Source of the DNA: Mycolicibacterium baixiangningiae
GTDB lineage: Bacteria > Actinomycetota > Actinomycetes > Mycobacteriales > Mycobacteriaceae
DNA length: 64,000 nucleotides
NCBI RefSeq assembly: GCF_016313185.1
Contig: NZ_CP066218.1
Coordinates: 3,968,001-4,032,000, forward strand
Reading direction: 5' to 3'
In this document: positions 57,956 through 64,000 of the stretch, piece by piece
Position numbering within the stretch: the first letter of the stretch is position 1
How the letters are laid out: every line of letters begins with the position of its first letter
Notes under the pieces: model-generated
The model's input: only the letters and a program-made list of their open reading frames with translations
Database searches by the model: none
What the model was told of the DNA's origin: nothing
Program-made: the position numbers and the translations under genes

Positions 57956-58360
57956 TCTCGTCGTCCGCCACGGCTGCCGGGTCGAACCAGAAGATCTGCC
58001 AGGAGTGGCCGTCCGGGTCGTTGTAGCTGCGGCCGTACATGAACCCTTCGTCCTCGGAGTCGCCCGCCGTACTGCCCGCGGCGATGGCGCGATCCACCAG
58101 GGCGTCCACCGCGGTTCTGCTGTCGACGCCGAGGCAGATCACGCACTCCTTCACCTTGGCCGCATCCGCGGTCTGCACCGGGTGGAAGGAATCGAAGAGT
58201 CGCGCTGCATCAGCATGGCGAATAGGTTGTCTGCCAGCACGACAACGATCGTCTTATCGTTACAGAACGCCTCGTTGAAGCTGTACCCGAGCTCGGTAAA
58301 CAACGCCCGCGATCGGTCAACGTCGGCGACGGGCAGGTTGACGAAGATCGGTGTGTGCAT
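57819..58360 (-). pseudogene. VOC (glyoxalase-fold) protein gene, frameshifted
   Basis: The first frame starts MHTPIFVNLPVADVDRSRALFTELGYSFNEAFCND and runs to FAMLMQRD; the family sequence then continues in another frame as FDSFHPVQTADAAKVKECV through GFMYGRSYNDPDGHSWQIFW. One base is missing at about 58196-58200 (GACTCTTC where GACTTCTTC is expected). In the second frame the usual stop after the FWFDP end is also lost, giving a tail over DUF5997. Restored, it would be an ordinary 130-140-residue glyoxalase-like protein. Confidence 0.8.
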
Positions 58361-58493
58361 GTCGGGTGCCTTCCGGTGGGTCCTCGGAATCCTGGTACAC
58401 GATGCCGTCGCGAATGCAGACCGTGCTCGGCGCGCGCACTCATCGCTTCCCCGACCTACCCGCGATAAGACGACGCTTCGCGTACCAACACGG

Positions 58494-58658
58494 CTAGCGG
58501 TCGAACAGGTCGCTGAGGCGATCGAAGAATCGGTCGACGCGCCGCTCGAGTCGAGAACCCTTGCCCCACTTCTCCCAGATGTAGATCAGGGCGAACAGCG
58601 CCACGACGATCCCGAGCACCATCGCGGTGATGAGAATGGCCTCGACGGTTGTCGACAT
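58494..58658 (-). CDS. Small single-span membrane protein
   Basis: 54-residue protein: one membrane helix (TVEAILITAMVLGIVVALFALIYIW) then a basic amphipathic helix (KWGKGSRLERRVDRFFDRLSDLFDR). ATG gives MSTTVEA. Family not recognised; composition argues it is real. The 133 bp between its stop and the VOC start hold no gene I can support. Confidence 0.6.
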   Translation of the reverse strand: MSTTVEAILITAMVLGIVVALFALIYIWEKWGKGSRLERRVDRFFDRLSDLFDR

Positions 58659-58672
58659 CGGAATATCATCCG

Positions 58673-59457
58673 CTACAAGGTATCCGAGGAAGGTAGGCCG
58701 TCCTGATCCGTGTCTTCGATGCAGTACCGGCACGTGTCTTTCTTTATGCCTCGATTGGTGTGATGCCTCGTATGCGCACTGCGTCTACTCGACGGCATTG
58801 GTCGTCCCTTCCGCACTGCCGACATCTTGGCGCGGGTCTCATCACTGGCCTCGCGCCCGTAATTCGGATTGGCGGCGCCGCGCCTTAGTTCTGCCAGATG
58901 CGCACGGGCTTGTTCGGATATGACACGACCGAAGCTCGGATGACTTGCCCCGAACTTGCCGAAATTGGGATTCGCGGGACCCGCGTTTTGTCCCTTACGA
59001 AGTTTCGACCACTTCGCACGCTGCTCGGCAGTGTGAGTCCGTCCGTAGAACGGGTTCTCCGCAGCGTATCTACTCACGCCTTTTCGTCCCGTCGACCGGA
59101 TTCTGGCGGCGTCCCGCATCTCCGCCGTCCATTCGATACCAGTCGGCCCCAGGCCCCCTGGGACAGATTGAGCAGCGGATGGCCTTCCTTCCAGAGCCGC
59201 TCGATCCAGGTAATCTCCGCCTGCCCTAGTTCTTCGAGGCCGTCGAAGACCTCCAGTACATCGGCGACGATGTCCTCGCCATCGTGTACTCGAAGCCAAT
59301 CGTAGAAAGGCGTCTTCCTGCCCGACCGGGCGATCTTGAAGTGCTGCCGGAGACGAATCTCCGCGGTTTTCGTTGTCAGACCGACGTACCGATAGACAAA
59401 CTCCGGCAGGAACCTGACCCCATAGATCACGCCTCCGGCCGGAGTTTCGTCAGTCAC
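58673..59457 (-). pseudogene. GIY-YIG homing endonuclease with NUMOD3 repeats, frameshifted
   Basis: N-terminal frame from the GTG at 59457: a GIY-YIG nuclease domain (GGVIYGVRF, FVYRYVGLTTK, IRLRQHF, LEELGQAEITWIERLWKEGHPLLNLSQG). Continuing in the next frame: NUMOD3 DNA-binding motifs ENPFYGRTHTAEQRAKWS, NPNFGKFGASHPSFGR and NPNYGREASDETRAKMS, then a CRYC finger-like end. Adding one base to the G5 run at 59154-59158 joins the frames (LSQGGLGPTGIEWTAEM). Lies 28 bp downstream of nrdE on the same strand. Such free-standing enzymes spread by cutting intron- or gene-less alleles. Confidence 0.85.
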
Positions 59458-59485
59458 GACATGGCGCCCTATCAGCTACCAATCG

Positions 59486-62400
59486 CTACAACATGCAGCT
59501 GACGCAATTTTCCACCTCAGTGCCTGCCAAAGCCATTTGGCGCAGCCGGATGTAGTACAGCGTCTTGATGCCCTTGCGCCAGGCGTAGATTTGCGCCTTG
59601 TTGACGTCGCGCGTCGTCGCGGTGTCCTTGAAGAACAGCGTCAGGCTCAGCCCCTGATCGACGTGCTGCGTCGCCGCCGCGTACGTGTCGATGATCTTCT
59701 CGTAGCCGATCTCGTACGCGTCCTGGTAGTACTCCAGGTTGTCGTTCGTCAGGTACGGCGCCGGGTAGTAGACGCGGCCGATCTTGCCTTCCTTGCGGAT
59801 CTCGATCTTGCTCGCCACCGGGTGGATCGAGCTGGTCGAGTGGTTGATGTAGGAGATCGACCCCGTCGGCGGCACGGCCTGCAGGTTCTGGTTGTAGATA
59901 CCGTGGGTCTGCACCGACTCCTTGAGCCGCCGCCAGTCGTCCTGGTTCGGGATGCGGATACCCGCGTCGGCGAACAACTGCCCGACCCGTTCGGTCTTCG
60001 GTTCCCAGGGCTGCTCGGTGTACTTGTCGAAGAACTCACCCGAGGCGTACTTCGAGCGCTCGAACCCCTTGAAGCGCGAACCACGTTCGATCGCAATGCG
60101 ATTCGACGCCCGCAGCGCATGGTAGAGCACCGTGTAGAAGTAGATGTTGGTGAAGTCCACACCCTCTTCGGAGCCATAGAGAATCCGCTCACGGGCCAGG
60201 TACCCGTGCAGGTTCATCTGACCGAGGCCGATCGCGTGGGAGTCGTTGTTGCCCTGCTCGATCGACGGCACGGAGGTGATCGACGTCTGATCACTCACCG
60301 CGGTCAGGCCGCGGATGGCCACCTCGATGGTCTGCGCGAAGTCCGGCGAATCCATCGCCTTGGCGATGTTCATCGACCCCAGGTTGCACGAGATGTCCTT
60401 GCCGACCTTCGCGTACGACAGGTCGTCGTTGAACTCCGACGGCGTGGAAACCTGCAGGATCTCCGAGCACAAATTGGAGTGCGTGATCTTGCCGTCGATC
60501 GGGTTCGACCGGTTCACCGTGTCCTCGTACATGATGTACGGGTAGCCCGATTCGAACTGCAGCTCGGCGAGTGTCTGGAAGAACTCCCGGGCCTTGATCT
60601 TCGTCTTGCGGATCCGCGAGTCGTCGACCATCTCGTAGTACTTCTCGGTCACCGAGATGTCGGCGAAGGGCAGCCCGTACACGCGCTCGACGTCGTAGGG
60701 CGAGAACAGGTACATGTCCTCGTTCTTCTTCGCCAGCTCGAAGGTGATGTCGGGAATGACGACACCCAGCGAGAGCGTCTTGATGCGGATCTTCTCGTCG
60801 GCGTTCTCGCGCTTGGTGTCGAGGAACCGGTAGATGTCCGGGTGATGGGCGTGGAGGTACACCGCACCCGCACCCTGGCGCGCACCGAGCTGGTTGGCGT
60901 AGGAGAACGAGTCCTCGAGCAGCTTCATGATCGGGATGACACCCGATGACTGGTTCTCGATGTTCTTGATCGGCGCGCCGTGCTCACGGATGTTGGTGAG
61001 CAGCAACGCGACTCCACCGCCGCGTTTGGACAGCTGCAGGGCCGAGTTGATGGAGCGGCCAATCGACTCCATGTTGTCCTCGATGCGAAGGAGGAAACAA
61101 TTGTGCACAACCGTGCCGCGAATGGTGTAGGTGTGCGTGCCCTCGACGTGCAGGTTGTACACCTTGGCCGGAACTTCGGAAGTGCGCTTGAGTTCGCGGA
61201 CTCCGTACACGTGTCGCCCATGGACGATCTGGTACGTGCTTCGCGACATACCCTTCCGACCCACATAGTTGTGCAGGTTCTTGCCGACATCGAAGATGAA
61301 GTCTTCGTTGAAGCCTGGCAGTCCAGGCACGAACACCTGTCCGGTCACATTCCCGGCTTGGTTGACGTACTGACGGACGCGAGACATGATCCCGATTCGC
61401 CGCAGCACAAGCTGAACTTGGTCAACCAACTCCGGGTTCACCAGGTCGAGCACCATACCGCCGGTCGTGCTGCAGCCATCCCCGCGGAACAGGCCGGCCA
61501 TTAGGCCGAGCTGAAACTCCTCGTCGGCTGTCAAGACGTCCGCGGACAACCGCTTCGAGTTGTAGCCCGTGCCGACAAGCGAGAGGAACAACGATGCAAT
61601 GACCTTGCTGTTACACACCATTCGCACCGATTGGTCGGACACGCTCTGGTGGGCGACGAGGTCGGCGGCGAAGACACGCTTGAACGCCGCTGCCAGTTCC
61701 TGCTGGTACTCGAGTTCGTGTGTACCGATTGTGAAGTGGACGCCGTTGGGCGACTTGGTACCGTCCGGTCCCACTCGCTTCGACACGTGACCCTCGGCGA
61801 TGTACCAACCGAGGATCAATCCGAGGTCGTATGACTCCTCGACGTAGCGGTTGATCGACACAAAACTCATGTGGTGCCGCTGCTTGTTGCGGTGCTTCAG
61901 ATCGGTGTTGACCTTGCGGACGAGGCCGTCCACCTCTTCGTAGAGGCCCGCGCCAACGTGATCCATCATGTCGTGAACCCGAGGCTCGCGCCCTTCCAGC
62001 GGTGCGGCCGTCACGATGAAGTCAGTCGGGTGAATGTCCTTAGCAGCAAGCCAGACGAAACCGTTGAACGGATCGGCACCGTCCCCGTCGATGAGCGTTT
62101 TCACGTCGCGCGTCGTCCACACCAGGATCGGATGCTCCGGCGTGCACAAGATCGGTTCTTTGTGCCCGAAGTGCGAGATCGATACCAGCGGTTGATTGTT
62201 CGGATTCTCGATCAAAGATTCGACGGTGGCGAAAGACCCGTCGTGGGACAGCACCCGGTCACCGGGCTGAAGTGTCTCGATGGCCTTCGGACCTGCAAGT
62301 GTGTCGATTGGAGTGCCGGCTGGGAAGCAGCTCACTGGCTCTCCCCGTTGCTTTTTGCCCGAGTTGAGGAACGTCGGCGTTGCCGGCTGGAAGCGACCGT

Positions 62401-62884
62401 CGATGATCTCGTCGACCAGCTTCTCCGCGAGCGTGGTGTCGCCTGCGGCCAGCGTCAGGGCCACCATCACCACGCGGTCCTCGAAACGCTCCAGGTAACG
62501 CTTCCCGTCGAACGTCTTGAGCGTGTAGGAGGTGTAGTACTTGAACGCCCCGAGGAAGGTCGGGAAGCGGAACTTCTTGGCATACGCGCGGTCGAGCAGC
62601 GTCTTGACGAAGTTGCGCGAGTACTGGTCGAGGACCTCGCGTTCGTAGTAGTCCTTCTGAATCAGGTAGTCGAGCTTCTCGTCCTGGTTGTGGAAGAACA
62701 CCGTGTTCTGGTTGACGTGCTGCAGGAAGTACTCGCGCGCGGCGAGCACGTCCTTGTCGAACTGAATCCTGCCGTCCTTGTCGTACAGGTTCAGCATCGC
62801 GTTGAGCGCGTGGTAGTCGGTCTCCCCGGGTAGCGCGTGCGCGCCGGTGGTTACAGGCTCTGCAGCTGTGGCGGTTGGTGACAC
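59486..62884 (-). CDS. nrdE: Class Ib ribonucleotide reductase large subunit NrdE, intein-containing
   Basis: 1132-residue precursor; removing the 410-residue intein leaves 722 residues, matching M. tuberculosis NrdE (725). The extein has [15 protein letters not shown] before the intein and [28 protein letters not shown] after it, then [22 protein letters not shown] and the C-terminal CVSCML redox pair. It reduces NDPs to dNDPs with the NrdF2 radical. GTG at 62884 has GGAAGGA ahead and overlaps nrdI by 34 bp. Mature enzyme requires protein splicing. Confidence 0.96.
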   Translation of the reverse strand: MSPTATAAEPVTTGAHALPGETDYHALNAMLNLYDKDGRIQFDKDVLAAREYFLQHVNQNTVFFHNQDEKLDYLIQKDYYEREVLDQYSRNFVKTLLDRAYAKKFRFPTFLGAFKYYTSYTLKTFDGKRYLERFEDRVVMVALTLAAGDTTLAEKLVDEIIDGRFQPATPTFLNSGKKQRGEPVSCFPAGTPIDTLAGPKAIETLQPGDRVLSHDGSFATVESLIENPNNQPLVSISHFGHKEPILCTPEHPILVWTTRDVKTLIDGDGADPFNGFVWLAAKDIHPTDFIVTAAPLEGREPRVHDMMDHVGAGLYEEVDGLVRKVNTDLKHRNKQRHHMSFVSINRYVEESYDLGLILGWYIAEGHVSKRVGPDGTKSPNGVHFTIGTHELEYQQELAAAFKRVFAADLVAHQSVSDQSVRMVCNSKVIASLFLSLVGTGYNSKRLSADVLTADEEFQLGLMAGLFRGDGCSTTGGMVLDLVNPELVDQVQLVLRRIGIMSRVRQYVNQAGNVTGQVFVPGLPGFNEDFIFDVGKNLHNYVGRKGMSRSTYQIVHGRHVYGVRELKRTSEVPAKVYNLHVEGTHTYTIRGTVVHNCFLLRIEDNMESIGRSINSALQLSKRGGGVALLLTNIREHGAPIKNIENQSSGVIPIMKLLEDSFSYANQLGARQGAGAVYLHAHHPDIYRFLDTKRENADEKIRIKTLSLGVVIPDITFELAKKNEDMYLFSPYDVERVYGLPFADISVTEKYYEMVDDSRIRKTKIKAREFFQTLAELQFESGYPYIMYEDTVNRSNPIDGKITHSNLCSEILQVSTPSEFNDDLSYAKVGKDISCNLGSMNIAKAMDSPDFAQTIEVAIRGLTAVSDQTSITSVPSIEQGNNDSHAIGLGQMNLHGYLARERILYGSEEGVDFTNIYFYTVLYHALRASNRIAIERGSRFKGFERSKYASGEFFDKYTEQPWEPKTERVGQLFADAGIRIPNQDDWRRLKESVQTHGIYNQNLQAVPPTGSISYINHSTSSIHPVASKIEIRKEGKIGRVYYPAPYLTNDNLEYYQDAYEIGYEKIIDTYAAATQHVDQGLSLTLFFKDTATTRDVNKAQIYAWRKGIKTLYYIRLRQMALAGTEVENCVSCML
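61100..62329 (-). mobile_element. NrdE intein with LAGLIDADG endonuclease domain
   Basis: 410 residues from Cys1 ([11 protein letters not shown]) to Asn410 (VVHN), followed by Cys+1 of the extein. Splicing block B is TPEHP at 63-67. Two LAGLIDADG helices: [12 protein letters not shown] (169-180) and [12 protein letters not shown] (274-285), each with an acidic residue at the expected place. Block F/G is [21 protein letters not shown]. All nucleophiles are present, so it should splice. Insertion lies immediately before the conserved active-site cysteine of the reductase. Base composition is less GC-rich than the extein. Confidence 0.95.
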
Positions 62885-63309
62885 GTCTGTTCCTTCCAAA
62901 ACTTCGCCAGACCGGCGCGGACGGCGAGGACGTCGTCGACGGTCCCCATCAATTCGAAGCGGTAGAGATACGGCACGCCGCACTTACGGGACACCACGTC
63001 ACCCGCATAGCCGAACTCGGCGCCGAAGTTGGTGTTGCCCGCGGCGATGACACCGCGGATCAACGACCGGTTGTGTTCGTTGTTGAGGAACGCGATGACC
63101 TGTTTGGGGACGTAGCCCCCGGCTCCCGCTTTGTCACTGAGATCGGGCCCGTTCGCGTGCCCACCGCCGTAGGTGGGCAGCACCAACACGTAGGGCTCAG
63201 TGACCTCGATGCGGTCACGCAACGGAATGCGGAGGGCGGGCAGTTCCAGCTTCTCGACAAAGCGGTGCGTGTTCTCCGAGACGCTGGAGAAGTACACGAT
63301 GTTGCCCAT
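62851..63309 (-). CDS. nrdI: NrdI flavodoxin
   Basis: 152-residue flavodoxin-like protein: [18 protein letters not shown] (FMN phosphate loop), [11 protein letters not shown] and [37 protein letters not shown]. It supplies oxidant to assemble the Mn-tyrosyl radical in NrdF. ATG at 63309 gives MGNIVYFSS. Overlaps nrdE by 34 bp; 28 bp after nrdH. Confidence 0.96.
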   Translation of the reverse strand: MGNIVYFSSVSENTHRFVEKLELPALRIPLRDRIEVTEPYVLVLPTYGGGHANGPDLSDKAGAGGYVPKQVIAFLNNEHNRSLIRGVIAAGNTNFGAEFGYAGDVVSRKCGVPYLYRFELMGTVDDVLAVRAGLAKFWKEQTCHQPPQLQSL

Positions 63310-63337
63310 TGTTAGACCTCCGCTGACCGCGCACCCG

Positions 63338-63580
63338 TCAGGCGCTGGCGGCCACCGCGCCGGAGAGCGCCTTGATGCGGTCCGGACGGAAACCCGCCCA
63401 GTGGTCGTTACCGGCCACCACGACCGGAGCCTGCAGGTAACCCAGCGCCATGACGTAGTCACGCGCCTCGCTGTCGAGGCTGATGTCGACGATCTCGTAG
63501 TCGATGCCCTGCTTGTCCAGCGCCTTGTAGGTGGCATTGCACTGCACGCATGCGGGCTTGGTGTAGACGGTGACGGTCAT
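63338..63580 (-). CDS. nrdH: NrdH glutaredoxin-like protein
   Basis: 80-residue redoxin with the CVQC active site at residues 11-14 and the ending [12 protein letters not shown]. It reduces NrdE using thioredoxin reductase. First gene of nrdHIE; promoter with NrdR-like boxes lies about 200 bp upstream. Confidence 0.96.
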   Translation of the reverse strand: MTVTVYTKPACVQCNATYKALDKQGIDYEIVDISLDSEARDYVMALGYLQAPVVVAGNDHWAGFRPDRIKALSGAVAASA

Positions 63581-63791
63581 CGGCGGTACGGCTCCTTACA
63601 CGAACGGCGGTGGTGAAATCTAATCGAGCTGGCAACGGGTTCGGCACTGCATGCCGCTGTCATGTTCAGCGGCCCGCAGGCTCCAGAAATTCCTGGTCGG
63701 CCGGGGTGCGTCTCCGCGGGCCGGAAAGCCGGCCCGACTGGATTCTGCGCTCCGCCCGGCCTCCGAACCGTGGTGGCCTGTCGGTCAGCAA

Positions 63792-63840
63792 GACACTACA
63801 CCTAGTGGCCGACAAAGCGGACAGATACAACATGTTCTGA
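63792..63840. promoter_or_regulatory. Paired NrdR-like boxes upstream of nrdH
   Basis: Box 1 ACTACACCTAGT (63795-63806) and box 2 around ACATGT (63830-63835) have centres 32 bp apart, the same as at nrdF2. Box 2 (ATACAACATGTTCTGA) matches 11 of 16 positions of the NrdR consensus by my count. Located about 210 bp before the nrdH start. Confidence 0.65.
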
Positions 63841-64000
63841 ATAACATTTCTGGAATTCCCAGGTCGTAACCTCCCGGCCGCCGCGTGGCACGGCGTGTCG
63901 GCGCGCCGAACGACGGCTGTGTCGCTGTCTACGGGTAGGTCTACCACCGGGCACCGACAGCCGACCCGGGGCGTCTGGCACCCCAGGGTGTTCAGCAAAC
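63841..64000. other. Intergenic, no gene seen
   Basis: The 63581-64000 stretch holds the nrdH leader and NrdR boxes; beyond 63841 I see no convincing coding frame, RNA gene or terminator. Short open frames here lack ribosome sites and sensible composition. Confidence 0.5.

Overview
This 64 kb window is high-GC chromosomal DNA of a fast-growing mycobacterium (Mycolicibacterium type). The backbone follows the M. tuberculosis Rv3030-Rv3053c order almost gene for gene: methylglucose lipopolysaccharide genes, serB2, ctaD, fecB, adhC, nrdF2, an Rv3050c-type TetR gene and nrdHIE. Other mycobacterial marks are an antigen-85-like mycolyltransferase, GTG/TTG starts and 4-bp ATGA/GTGA overlaps. Gene names given by Rv number rest on remembered family sequences, not on a search.

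Layout. 1-5505: methylglucose lipopolysaccharide genes (methyltransferase, GH57 branching enzyme, GT4 glucosyltransferase, acyltransferase, beta-propeller lipoprotein). 5643-7184: amino acid/Na+ symporter. 7181-12402: Rv3036c to Rv3041c block. 12342-14787: a MocR (YczR-like) regulator divergent from a frameshifted yczE. 14819-19080: serB2, ctaD, fecB.

19073-35815 is an accessory nitrogen-acquisition locus absent from this position in M. tuberculosis. One eight-gene operon encodes an oligopeptide-type ABC transporter, an isochorismatase-like hydrolase, a lactonase-like metallo-beta-lactamase-fold enzyme, an HRI1-like protein and a 2-oxoglutarate/Fe(II) oxygenase. A second operon encodes two DUF1989 proteins, urea/guanidine carboxylase and allophanate hydrolase. 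A TetR gene lies between them. Four copies of one palindrome (CTGTCA-N2-TGACAG type), two in each divergent promoter and 94-95 bp apart in both, tie the locus into one regulon. I infer uptake of a guanidino or ureido compound, oxidative or hydrolytic release of guanidine or urea, and breakdown to ammonia and CO2.

35926-43566 returns to backbone genes (adhC, Ag85-like, nrdF2, TetR, a geranylgeranyl-reductase-like flavoprotein) plus an SDR and an F420-type LLM oxidoreductase. 44272-54083 is a second accessory island: a ten-gene unidirectional operon with TetR, a taurine/nitrate-type ABC transporter, flavin monooxygenase, two dehydrogenases, a MetX-like alpha/beta hydrolase and a glutamine-synthetase-like ligase. 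It is bracketed by a tetR gene and a decayed direct repeat of that gene's 3' end. 54466-59457 holds an oxalate/formate-type MFS carrier with its small subunit, small hypotheticals, a frameshifted VOC gene and a frameshifted GIY-YIG/NUMOD3 homing endonuclease. 59486-63580 is nrdE-nrdI-nrdH, with a 410-residue LAGLIDADG intein splitting NrdE just before its active-site cysteine. The nrdF2 and nrdHIE promoters share paired NrdR-like boxes with identical 32-bp spacing.

No tRNA, rRNA, CRISPR array or insertion sequence was recognised.
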